Shown here: positions 46,101 to 55,341 of the stretch, in pieces
Numbering within the stretch: the stretch's first letter is position 1
Layout of the letters: every line of letters begins with the position of its first letter
Source of the DNA: Plutella xylostella
Lineage: Eukaryota; Arthropoda; Insecta; Lepidoptera; Plutellidae
Assembly: GCF_932276165.1 (NCBI RefSeq)
Contig: NC_063995.1
Span: forward strand, 5,146,001-5,210,000
Direction: 5' to 3'
Length of the DNA stretch: 64,000 nucleotides
Notes under the pieces: generated by a model
What the model saw: the letters and a program-made list of their open reading frames with translations, nothing else
Databases searched by the model: none
What the model was told of the DNA's origin: nothing
Position numbers and translations under genes: made by a program

Positions 46101-49100
46101 TGAAATAAGAGGTAAAATATTAATAACATATCGTTATGTAGGTATTCGAGGGTGAAGAATCGAAGACCAGTGGGTATACAAGATCTCAAATACATATTTT
46201 TTAACAGACAAGCGTAGAAAGAGTCGCCCACGAACGGTTGCCGTTAGTGGTTGATAGTGATAATGGATGACTGGGGCTAATGTCTATACATTAAATTTTA
46301 CCGTTAGTTAGTATCGCAGCAAGCTGGGTTTCCTCTCTTGTCGAAACAAGACTAGTAGGTGGCGCCACCCACTAGTCAGTAGACACTGGTCGCTGATTGG
46401 CTAGTACGTACAGTGTGCGAGAGGTCGAGGCGGCGCAGGCGCGGCAGGGCGGCCAGCAGCTCGTGCAGCTGCTCCGCGGCGAGGCGGCTCCAGCCCGCCA
46501 CGCTCAGCTCACTACTAGTCAGTAGACACTGGGCGCTGATTGGCTAGTACGTACAGTGTGCGAGAGGTCGAGGCGGCGCAGGCGCGGCAGGGCGGCCAGC
46601 AGCTCGTGCAGCTGCTCCGCGGCGAGGCGGCTCCAGCCCGCCACGCTCAGCTCACTACTAGTCAGTAGACACTGGGCGCTGATTGGCTAGTACGTACAGT
46701 GTGCGAGAGGTCGAGGCGGCGCAGGCGCGGCAGGGCGGCCAGCAGCTCGTGCAGCTGCTCCGCGGCGAGGCGGCTCCAGCCCGCCACGCTCAGCTCGCGC
46801 AGCCCGGGCGCGTACTCCGCCAGGCACGCCAGCACCCAGCTCACGTTCACCACCTTCCAGTGGGCTGTGGGAGAGAGGCATCATTAGAGGTTATAAGGAT
46901 TTCTATATAGGAGTTATAGGTTATAGGAATCTGTAGGGTTGAAGTTTGTAGGCTTAACTTTGCCATAAAAGACAGAATATTATGACGTGATCTAAATTTT
47001 TCTTTAGCTTGAATAATTTCACTTGACCTTTGTCCCTATTAGTAGCTTTGATATTTATTTTCTTTTTTTGTCCTATGAGATAGAGTGAAAGACTGAGTGT
47101 ACGTACACAAAATGTAGTATTTCTCCTGTAGGTAGACTAAGCTTACAGATCAAATACAGATTTTCTCCAACCATGAAAATTTAATGTAGAAAAATACTCA
47201 CATATATTGAGCGTGTGACACCTCGACAGTCTGTTCTCGAGCAGCCACACGAGCTTGAAGTCGGTCTTGCACTTCTCGCTGGTGTACTGCGCCAGGTCCA
47301 CGTTGCGCCACAGCTGCGGCTTGCAGCTCACCGAGTGCCACAGCTTGCACACTCTGCCGAGCCTGCAATAGACGACATGAGTTATATGTAGAAGTAGAAG
47401 GATTGGAAAAGTTCCCGAATCGAAATGTTCTCTTGGCTGTTGGCCGGCATTAAGGTGTATAAAACAAAAGATTGGCGATAGAATCAGAATTGCATGTATG
47501 CCACAGAGTATAACATAAATATTAAAGCACAGGGACTTGGGTATAAGTGTTATAACTGCCGTTGAGTTCTATACAACAAAAAGAAATGTGCCCTAAAGTT
47601 AGAAGTCACAATAATTATTGAAAAATCTTTACACATTCGCGGATCTGCATTGGCACAATACAGGGATTTAAAAGATGTAAACATCATAAATGTTTTTTTA
47701 CAACAACCAGATTGCACCCCGAAAACGGGTCAAGGATCACTAAAATGCCAAACACATTGGAAAGCATCTTACATGTTTTACTGCTAATTGAATTTTTGCA
47801 TATCAATATGAATATTAAGCATAAAATGAGTCTTTTAATACCTGATGACGGCCGGCAGGGTGCCTTGCATGTTGACGACGTGGTCGAATATTAACGTGAG
47901 CACTTCCTCGGGCATCGTGGCCCACGGGCTCTGCGGGCCGGAGTCCTGTGGCGCCGCCGCACTCGCGCTCTGCACCTTACTTCGTTCAGTCTTTTCACTT
48001 TTACCTGAAACGTTTTATACGTTATTAAATAAAAAAATATTCAGTACTTCCGGATCTACGATGTGCTTAGTAGTAAAAGGATGTTTCACACGTATCATCA
48101 CATTGCCTGATATCTATTGAGCAAGCAGAAAGAGATGATGAGTTTTGGTGGTCTGATAAATTGGTGATGATGATGATGATAAACATGGATGAACCTACTT
48201 CCGGATCATGAGGTCGCGGTTAGCAAGCATTTATGTGATAAAACTCTATCTCTATGTATTAATGTAAGTATAGCCCACAAATACATAGATAGAGATATGG
48301 TAGTGGACACAGCTGACACCCATATTATGTATAGACTCTTCTTAGTTTAACCTAGATGTTTAGGATACAAATCGATTTATTTAAAAAAAATGAGAACTTT
48401 ACCCCTATTCCTAGTCCTCTTGGCTTTAGGCGGCGGATGCCTCGGCTTGGGCGCCGCCACGGTAATAGCGGCTGCCGTATCCCCCTTGGAAGGGTTGTAT
48501 TCTTCTCCGGAGCTCTCGCTGGCCACTGGCGACGCCGCTCGCTTCTTCTTAGACTTCCTCTGTCCAATGTCAGCTATTGAGAGCGGCGCTGGCGGGAATT
48601 GTACCGGCAATGATGTGTTGTTTGTTACCTGTGGAATGTCAGTTATGTGGTTATTATAAAATGTTTAAATTAAAGGGTTGGAGAGTGACTAATGACGAAG
48701 TACCATATTAGGCATATCTCATCATCATCATCATCATTATGACCCATCTCCCCCCACTGCTGGGCCACGGGTCTCCTTCCAATGAAGAAGGGTTTTAGGC
48801 CTAGTCTAGCCTAGGTATACCTATTAAATTTTAATACTGATATTTACAAATAATAAGAAAATACAGAAGTGTTTTAAGGTGCTGCAAATCTTGTACTGTA
48901 ATTATTTAATTTTACAGTTGTATTTTACATCATTAGGTTACCTACATATGATAATGTTACGATTAAGAGTTAAGACAATAAGTTTCAACTTTGCTAGCTT
49001 ATCTCTCATATCAGAAATAATAAATGATTAACATCTTTCATGAATCTCATTACATAATAAAGAGAAAGCCTTATGCAGAAACCAGTTGTAGTCTTGCATT

Positions 49101-51993
49101 AGCTATTCCATAGATTTTAAGTATATTTTTATGACATGAGGGATCACACAGGGTTCACAGGACAGAATAGCTTATCCCAATTATAATCAGGTTATTGGTA
49201 AAGATTTGTAGACAAATATTTACTTATTGATTTATCTAATTGTTTATTGCACAAATATAATATTAAGGTGTAAAAGCTAGACTAAATGCCAAAAGCATTT
49301 TCTGCCAATCAACCTACAGGAGGTACAGGAAAACTAGTAAAAAGGTGCTGCTATGTAGGAGTTGAGTAAGACACACACGCACTCACGCCTTGTACTAATG
49401 TACTCGGGTTCCGCTCATCTCGCATAATCTTTATTGACCAAAACTCATTTCGCATAACTCGTATGGTCTAAACTTTTTTGGCCGAACCATCACTTTGCCA
49501 AGACTTATGTGGCATAAGGCTCGTTTCGTCTAAAACTCTTTAGGCACAATCTTTAAACACCTAAGTTTCGTTTGCTCAAATTTATGTTCGTCTATACCTA
49601 TGTATAATCTTGTTTCTCGCAATGTTATCTTAATAAATAATATATTAAGTATGTAGTAAATGTACAAATTGTGGTATTTTTCTCCTACATCTCGAAAATC
49701 ACGATATTGTATGATCAAAAAATCGAAAGTTAACGACCAATATAATTATTACAAACCCCATGAGATCGAAACCTAAAAAATAGGTGCGACGACGAGCAAA
49801 GCGAGGAGGAGCGTGTTAGGTGCACATGTTCATCAAAACCAAAGCGGAGCGTTTTCCAAACAGCGGAAACAATACAAGGCACCAGTTTCCGCTATGTAGG
49901 GAGACGCTCCGTCAAAGTTAAAGCCAAACGAATATTATTACTTTGTATAAACCTAATAAACGTATGCCATAGCATTATTAGGCTATTCAAGATTTGGCCA
50001 TACCATTATTAGGCTAAACAATGTTATGCGAAATAACTTTTTACTAAACGAGATTTATGCCATACGATTTTCGGCGTAACGAGACTTCGACCAAACGTTA
50101 CTATGCAATACGAGATTAGGCAAATAAATCTTATGCCAAAAAAGGTAGAACCAATGTACTCCCTTGCGGGGTAGGCAGAGGTGCATTGCTGCACCCACTT
50201 TTCGCCAGAGTGTTATGTTAGTCCCAATGTAATAGGGGGCGGGCCTATTGCCATTTTACGGGCACATCCAAGACCCGAGAACAAATACCTGTGTTTAAAC
50301 AAATATCTGCCCCAGCCGGGAATCGAACCCGGGACCATCGGCTCAGTAGTCAGGGTCACTAACCACTACGCCATTCGGTCGTCTGAGTTGAGTAAGAACT
50401 TTTCAATTAACTGGATATCAAGTTCTATGTAGGTATGTTGGTAGGATCCTGGAGGCACCAATATATATCTAAGCAAATGGTATAAGTAAGACTAATGTCA
50501 TAATATAAAACTAAAACTATTGTGTAAGTACATAAAATATGCTTGAGATTAAATTAAAATGTTGATAAGTGCAGGATGTATGAATGAGTGTATAAAATAG
50601 ATTACTACATTATATTATGTGATGTACGTGTATAGTATTCAGTAATAGTGTGTCTTGCTGCCCCACATATTGTTCTTATCTTAGGGTACAGATGTTTAAG
50701 ATGCAGAAAGAGGGATTAGTTGTAGTGATTAGTGTGTAGGTATTATTCAATAATGTTAAGTGAACATTTAATTTCATTTAATATCACTCTAGTTTTAATC
50801 TCTGGAGGATCTCTTAGGTACCACATTAAATTCTCTGGAGGCAGGAGGATATTACAAGTTTGGGTAGGACACAGAATGTTGATCAAATAATGTATAAAAA
50901 TTTGATGCAACATTGATAAAACTATGTGGACAGTTGGTCACTATAATTTACTATAATTGGCTGATCTAAATACAGCAATGAGACTATTACTTTCATTATA
51001 ATAATAGCATCACATAAATAGCATGATGTTAAATTGACATTCTAGTAATTGTGAAAAGATGTGGGTTGGTTGGAGAATGGGAGTATGTGATATACTGAAA
51101 AGAATGGAATATCTTGGCTTACTCTAAAGCTAAGAAGTAGAGTCTACCTGTAAAAGAGATGAAAGTTATAGAATAGAATCACTTACCACTTCATGAATAC
51201 TTGTTCTCTTAATTTTAATTTTCATAGTTCCTCCAACAATCTGGCTATGATAAGTTGGTTTTGATTCAGACTTTTTAGACTTCTTTTTACTTTTAGAACT
51301 GCAAATGTCTAGCATGGAGCGAGGTTTACCACTACATGGTGTCACAGCATGGGCACGAGTCCTTCGCTCTTTATTAGAGTCTTTTGATTTACTTTTTTTA
51401 GTTTTTAATTGACTAAGTTCATGACTGTAAGGTTTACCACTTTGACGCGGAGCACTGATTAAAGGTAACTTTAAAATGCACTTGTTTAGCACTTCATCCT
51501 CGGAGCTGTCCTCATCCTCCAGTTCCTCCTCCACCGCCTCCTCCTCACTCTCCTGACACTCACTACTGCTCACTAAATTTAAGTTTTTCCCACCTTTCAC
51601 TTTTGATGGCACTACACTATGTGAACTAGTCCTGTGAGGTTTCCATTCACTACTAGAACTCTTTCTCTTTTTACTTTTTTTTGGAGGAGAGCCGTTGACG
51701 GCAGGCAAGGGCTTGCTGCGCCGTGAGGACTGCTTGTGCTTCCGGTGGCGGTTCCAGGTGGAGGGCAGGGCGCCATTGGAAGCCTGGACCTTCTGCTTGG
51801 CGATCTCGTCGATGCTCTGCTCGAAGTCGGTCTCGAGCTTGACGCAGGAGACGTCGTCCAGGTCGGGCTCGCTGGCGGAGTCGCCCGCGGCCGAGCTCGC
51901 CTGGCTCTCCTGGGGGAACAGGTCCTTGCGCACGGACAGCCGCAGCGCGCGCTCCCCGCCCCCGCCCGCGCCCTCCGCCCCAGGCGACGACAT
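31158..51993 (-). CDS. FBXL6: FBXL6-type F-box/leucine-rich-repeat protein with long Ser/Pro tail
   Basis: F-box proteins recruit substrates to SCF ubiquitin ligases. Exons in transcript order: 51993-51187, 48628-48403, 48004-47842, 47362-47202, 46864-46698, 46099-45959, 45601-45437, 33730-33505, 33240-33084, 32643-31158. They total 3,699 nt in phase, giving 1,232 residues. The first 340 residues are Lys/Ser-rich and disordered. The F-box starts near residue 373 (WATMPEEVLTLIFDHVV, then VCKLWHSVSCKPQLW). Leucine-rich repeats follow to about 780 (EALQKGCPKLRVFRAA; SCRALPRGMKRLYAGKE), closely matching the FBXL6 C-terminal repeat pattern. Unlike the roughly 540-residue human protein, the last exon adds about 450 residues: a Lys/Glu stretch, then Ser/Pro repeats of the type QPSPYSA at about 1022-1075. 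The intron 33731-45436 holds a BEL/Pao element. The ATG at 51993 is the first in-frame one. Confidence 0.88.
32798..33184 (-). repeat. Three 129-bp tandem copies of an FBXL6 LRR exon end
   Basis: Units start at 32798, 32927 and 33056. Each carries a GTGAGC donor (exon ends 32826, 32955 and 33084) and about 90 bp of LRR coding sequence (IELDLSWASCARVLDD, then VAALADTAQSRL). The two downstream copies are identical and have gained an acceptor (TAGGCAGTGCTACAG), making 93-nt exons at 32918-32826 and 33047-32955 that are phase 2 at both ends. Including one adds 31 in-frame residues. Confidence 0.85.
33939..34264. mobile_element. MITE with ~40-bp terminal inverted repeats
   Basis: The left end (ATATACCAATGACAAAAGAA) and the right end (its inverse, with few mismatches) flank about 240 bp of AT-rich DNA. 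It lies 90 bp before the BEL/Pao element in the same FBXL6 intron. Confidence 0.65.
34355..34583 (-). repeat. 3' LTR of the BEL/Pao element
   Basis: On the minus strand it starts TGTACGGGCAAGGCACGC and ends ATCATCGGCTAGTA. It is the same length as, and by eye identical to, the copy at 45057-45285. Confidence 0.92.
34797..39374 (-). pseudogene. BEL/Pao pol 3' half plus envelope-like region (cut off from its 5' half)
   Basis: The frame is open from the nested insertion to a TAG. In order it shows: the segment after the RT active site and an RNase-H-like part (GFCDASIKAFACVVY at 38890); an integrase HHCC zinc-binding part (about 37990-37850); an integrase core with SDNGTNF near 37550 and a GLWEAAVKSLKHHL segment; a DUF5641-type C-terminal part (about 37060-36890). 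Then, without a stop, comes an envelope-like region: a hydrophobic leader near 36730, many cysteines, a furin-type site followed by a glycine-rich hydrophobic peptide near 36375, heptad-rich helices, and a membrane anchor near 35090. The arrangement resembles errantivirus and baculovirus F-type fusion proteins. It has lost its start and its RT 5' half to the insertion. Confidence 0.85.
40271..41536. mobile_element. Second copy of the same DNA element nested inside the first
   Basis: This 1,266-bp element has the same terminal repeats and subterminal words as its host copy, in the same orientation. It is flanked by its own 9-bp duplication CAATTCGAA (40262-40270 and 41537-41545). At the homologous place inside this copy (about 41262) the site is uninterrupted, which proves the insertion. 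Confidence 0.85.
40903..41095. repeat. Long perfect hairpin inside the inner DNA element
   Basis: Arms of about 80 bp (GTGTAGAACAATTCATAAAA and its inverse) surround a loop of roughly 35 bp. The outer copy has only the right arm, so the inner copy gained an inverted duplication. Confidence 0.75.
41812..44769 (-). pseudogene. BEL/Pao gag-protease-reverse transcriptase (5' half, interrupted)
   Basis: The frame is open from ATG at 44769 to the nested insertion. It shows a gag part of the DUF1759 type (about residues 190-350), CCHC-like zinc knuckles (about 453-506; CPICSTNDHGIYFC and CRECNRDHNSLLH), a retropepsin with the active-site motif LLDQGSQASL near 575, and a reverse transcriptase beginning near 850 and reaching YMDD near 979. 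The nested element cuts the frame just after YMDD. Apart from that insertion no stops or frameshifts are seen. Confidence 0.88.
44770..45056 (-). other. BEL/Pao untranslated leader and primer-binding region
   Basis: This lies between the 5' LTR and the gag start. Just inside the LTR, on the minus strand, TTGGTCCTTCGAGCCTCCG is the probable primer-binding site; I cannot name the tRNA. Confidence 0.6.
45057..45285 (-). repeat. 5' LTR of the BEL/Pao element
   Basis: Same length as, and by eye identical to, the copy at 34355-34583. Confidence 0.92.
46371..46799 (-). repeat. Three 143-bp tandem copies of part of an FBXL6 LRR exon
   Basis: Units start ACTAGTCAGTAGACACTGG at 46371, 46514 and 46657. 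Each contains the exon end (LSVAGWSRLAAEQLHELLAA, then RLRRLDLSHT) with a GTACGT donor. Only the copy ending at 46698 continues into the full exon (start 46864). The two others (ends 46412 and 46555) lack an in-phase acceptor: the available AG would put a TGA in frame. They look like pseudo-exons with decoy donors. Confidence 0.85.
48258..48335 (-). mobile_element. Relic of the tRNA-derived SINE tail
   Basis: ACAAATACATAGATAGAGAT followed by CAGCTGACACCC matches the middle of the SINE family. The rest has decayed. Confidence 0.4.
48716..48815 (-). mobile_element. Tail fragment of the 5S-derived SINE / CR1-like family
   Basis: The (ATC)n run, then CCCCACTGCTGGGCCACGGG and TCTCCTTCCAATGAAG, is the inverse of the tail at about 18190-18300. 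Confidence 0.65.
49406..50152. mobile_element. Fold-back element built of degenerate short repeats, 9-bp target duplication
   Basis: This 747-bp element is flanked by AATGTACTC at 49397-49405 and 50153-50161. Both arms consist of variants of a short unit (forms of CATTTCGCATAACTCGTATG) in opposite orientation in the two arms. The centre holds GACGAGCAAAGCGAGGAGGA and two GC-richer inverted words around TTTCCGCT. It has no coding potential. It is probably a non-autonomous Foldback/Mutator-like element, different from the one at 39375. It lies in an FBXL6 intron. Confidence 0.65.
50265..50384 (-). mobile_element. tRNA-derived SINE, head part
   Basis: A minus-strand copy of the SINE head with the tRNA B box (GGGTTCGATTCCCGGCTGGG on the minus strand) and the start CGAATGGCGTAGTGGTTAGTG. 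Only the first ~115 bp remain. It lies in an FBXL6 intron. Confidence 0.75.
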
Positions 51994-53190
51994 GCCAGCG
52001 CCGCCCGCAGCCCTCACCGACCACTTCTATAAACCGCTCACCTGTCCGTCGCGAGGTAAACAATCAGTTTGACACATCACATTTTCACTTTTTGTGCTAG
52101 AGCAATGAACCGATTGTTACGCGAATCTACGTCTGTGACTTATATTTTCGATGTTGCTGGCATGGAACATTGTTGTTTCTTGTGATTTCACTCTTTGTGA
52201 CAGTTCAAAGCATCTTTTTTTCTTCACGTAGTATTCGCATTTTAGGTCATCCATGTTCATGTAACGTTGTGATTGCGAAAAACAATGTATGGAACATTTT
52301 CACTGTCACTTTTGAATATATCTTGAACACAATCTTACAATTTGCACATTTGTGAAGGTATAAGACATACTATACATTAATTCTTTAATTATTTTCGTCG
52401 ACGACGAGTTGATGAAAACTGTTGACCTTGTTTAGAAGCTTTGTAATGTTTTAAAATTGTCCTCGAAAGATGGCAGGCAAAGCGTTTTGTCATATAGTGA
52501 GTACATGCAGCAGTTAACTGTTGAATTAGGTAATATGGCTATGACAACAGGATAGACTATACAAAACAACAGATGTTAGAAAGAAACAGATGATATTTGT
52601 CATTATTTGATATTAGCTACATGAACGCACATTTGACAATAGAATAACGATATGACTTTGAACAAACGTTAGGTAATTAAAACAAATGATTGATTTCACT
52701 TAATTTAATGAACCTCAATATTTCTTTTTATAACTTTTAACATTAATTTAGAATTTTCTTGCGTTTATGTTAACTATTTATAAAGTTAATCCATATTCAA
52801 TGAGTGACATATTACCACACTACAAGTTCACACAAACGTATCGTAAAAAGTTTATAATAAAATACTCTAGCTGGCATTAGTAGTCTCAAAATAGATACAA
52901 AAATTACGCCTTTGAACCTGGGAAAGTAGTACCGAACCCTCAGAATAATAACGGCCCGCGGCCTCGCTCTTTGAGTTTCTTTGACGAAACCGCAATAAAA
53001 ATATATTTTTCTCTTTCACTCTTTGAATGAATCCCTAGGATTGAAAATGGATTTTCGGGATTGGACTGGATTGGCAAAATTCTCTGTAAACAGTTGTCAA
53101 AGTCTGAGATTGTTTCTAATTTTCTATTATTTTTCTAGTTAATCGAATTAATCTAATTGTTCTAAAATGTTAAATACTTGAAGTGTAATC
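51994..53190. promoter_or_regulatory. FBXL6 upstream region
   Basis: This is the 5' UTR and promoter of FBXL6 (minus strand), followed by AT-rich DNA. A plus-strand transcript may begin near 53200, making this a divergent intergenic region. No further gene is seen. Confidence 0.4.
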
Positions 53191-53194
53191 ATTC

Positions 53195-53287
53195 AAAGTT
53201 TATGTTGTAGTGTGTGCGACGTTCGCGACGGTCATCACTTTATTGATATAATGATAACCTACACGTTCTTCTCTGAGTATTTAAATG
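53195..53287 (+). other. Candidate 5' leader exon of a plus-strand gene
   Basis: A short, CpG-richer stretch ends at a strong donor (GTGAGT at 53288). No confident coding frame is seen. It could splice to the acceptor at 55070. This is inference from splice signals only. Confidence 0.25.
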
Positions 53288-53289
53288 GG

Positions 53290-54341
53290 TGAGTCATATT
53301 TATATTTATTACATTTGCTGTATGGCCTGTATGTATCGATGATCTCATACTTAATATCGATCGTTTTGCTGCGGCCGTAGTTTACATTTCTTCACTCAAT
53401 AATTATATAAAATGCTAGAAACGCCAGATAATATGATTTCAACTTATCTGGACATCACCAAGCTTAGGATAGCTTGCTGTGATCGAATGCAAATAATTAA
53501 ATGAATACTAAAGTATCGTAATATCTATTTTTACATCTCATATAAAAAATCCCCTAAGAAACCATTTAATAAACAAATAATGTACCTATAAGTACATTAA
53601 ACTTGTCATAAGGTTCATGTTAAAGTAACAATTTATCAGTGAACAAGACAGGCCTGCCTTTGTTTAATATGTAGGTAGGTACTTAAGTAGGTACATAATT
53701 TCTACTATTTATATCATTTAAAAACTTAAAGTATGTTTTTACAACTTCAACTAGGATTCAACCTACAATATTTGCTTATCATAGTTGAATATACTTAAAA
53801 ATTATTAAAGATACCTAATTGACTATAGTGCTACATTATCCAGACCTGTTTGAATGGAGTATTTAGCAATTTAGATTAATTGTTTAATGTATATCCCACT
53901 AATCACATCACCACATTTACTCCAAATCATGATAATATATAGTGACTTTATGTATAAATATATACATTGATAAGGATGCCATGCTGCAGGGTCTGAGTTC
54001 TACTTTTATCTACTTATGCTAGCCTACCTTGTATTATACCCCTTTAAACATTTCCCAATGGAATTCAAAGCAAGCAGGGAAATCTATTTATTAATATCAT
54101 TTATGTAATAAATAAATATCTTTTTTATGTAAATCCAAAGTAAAAAATAAAGTATCATAATTTTATATCCCTGAAAATGACAATATCTATGAAGTAGAAG
54201 TATACAAACAAGTAGGTTCAGCATGATAATGAATTCCAGTGGAGTTGTCTTAAGTTAACTTTTCCTGGTTGTAGATAAGGTAGTTCAGTACCTACCATAA
54301 ACAAGAGTTTACTTGAGAATTCACAGGAATGCATTATAATG
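53290..54341. other. AT-rich DNA, no gene seen
   Basis: No open frame of interest, no RNA gene and no clear repeat structure was recognised. Confidence 0.5.
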
Positions 54342-54574
54342 GTCGAATGGCGTAGTGGTTAGTGGCCCTGACTGCTGTGCCGAAGGTCCCGGGTTCGATT
54401 CCCGGCTGGGGCAGATATTTGTTTAAAGACAGATATTTGTACTTTTGGGTCTTGGGTGTTGATATTTATATTTAGTATTTGTGTAGATATATCAGCTGTC
54501 CGACAACCATAACACCGGTTCTGCCTAGCTTGGGGATGGATGGCCGTGTGTGAGATGTCCCCACATATTTATTT
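54342..54574 (+). mobile_element. tRNA-derived SINE, full length
   Basis: The head GGTCGAATGGCGTAGTGGTT, B box GGGTTCGATTCCCGGCTGGG, and the family tail (CAGCTGTCCGAC, TTCTGCCTAGCTTGGGGAT, GTCCCCACATATTTATTT) are all present. It is the most complete copy in the window. It is not a functional tRNA gene, because the 3' part does not fold back on the 5' part. Confidence 0.85.
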
Positions 54575-55070
54575 GAAAGAGCCTATTGAACAAAGTATGC
54601 CATCATCTCAGGTCTTAAGTTAACTCATGACGGTAGCAAAAAGTTGTAGTTTATATTATAACACGGTATCTTAGAACATAAAATTAACTCTTTTATTAAA
54701 CTTAAGACACAGATCTTATCTTGGTATTTACAGTAAAAATATATAATAGAATTTTTGTCTAATTTTAAAACGAAAAAATATTTAAATAAATGTTTCATTT
54801 CACTTTTAATAAATAAATAAAAATGGTTGCTACAAAGGGTTTCTATGAGGCAAAATCAAAAAGTATCCCACAGAATACTGAGATGACCTGAAACGCCTAC
54901 TTATTAATTAAATCCACTTATGCCTACTGTTACTTAAAAGACACACACATGTCAAAAAATGTTACATAAATATAGGTTTACTGACATGTAGTTAAAATTT
55001 ATATTTCATTGGCATTTTTCGGATTTTTTATTTTTCCCGTAATAAGTGGGTCCTTCTGTCTTTGTTCCAG

Positions 55071-55341
55071 ATGCAACCTCGACATCCACCTATAGTTACC
55101 TACAACAAAACAATCGCTGCAATATCAAATAGCAAGTGCAGTATCACTGCGTCTAGTGACAGACACTTGATCCGGGTATCAAGTGACGAGAGTGCGCAGG
55201 TACCGTGGTGGTAGTGATGTGTAGTGTGGCGTGAGGTGGTGGTGGCTAGTGATGCGCCGCGCGGTCATGCGGAGGCATGGTGGACGCGCCTGCGCAGCGA
55301 CGGGCCGGCGCCGACACCTGCGATGCTGCAGATCTGGCCAA
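55071..55341 (+). other. Candidate 5' exon with upstream ORF of an unidentified plus-strand gene
   Basis: A good acceptor (TCTTTGTTCCAG) and donor (CCAA, then GTAAGT at 55342) bound 271 nt. It contains an upstream frame of about 46 codons starting right at the acceptor (MQPRHPPIVTYNK) and ending TGG TAG. Two later start codons (55252 and 55279) are open through the donor; the second reads MVDAPAQRRAGADTCDAADL and leaves the exon in phase 2. I do not recognise the gene. Its body is not in the window. Confidence 0.4.

Noticed and set aside
54342..54420. tRNA-like sequence
   Set aside because: It has A- and B-box-like words but no closing acceptor stem, and it continues into a shared SINE tail present at several other places.
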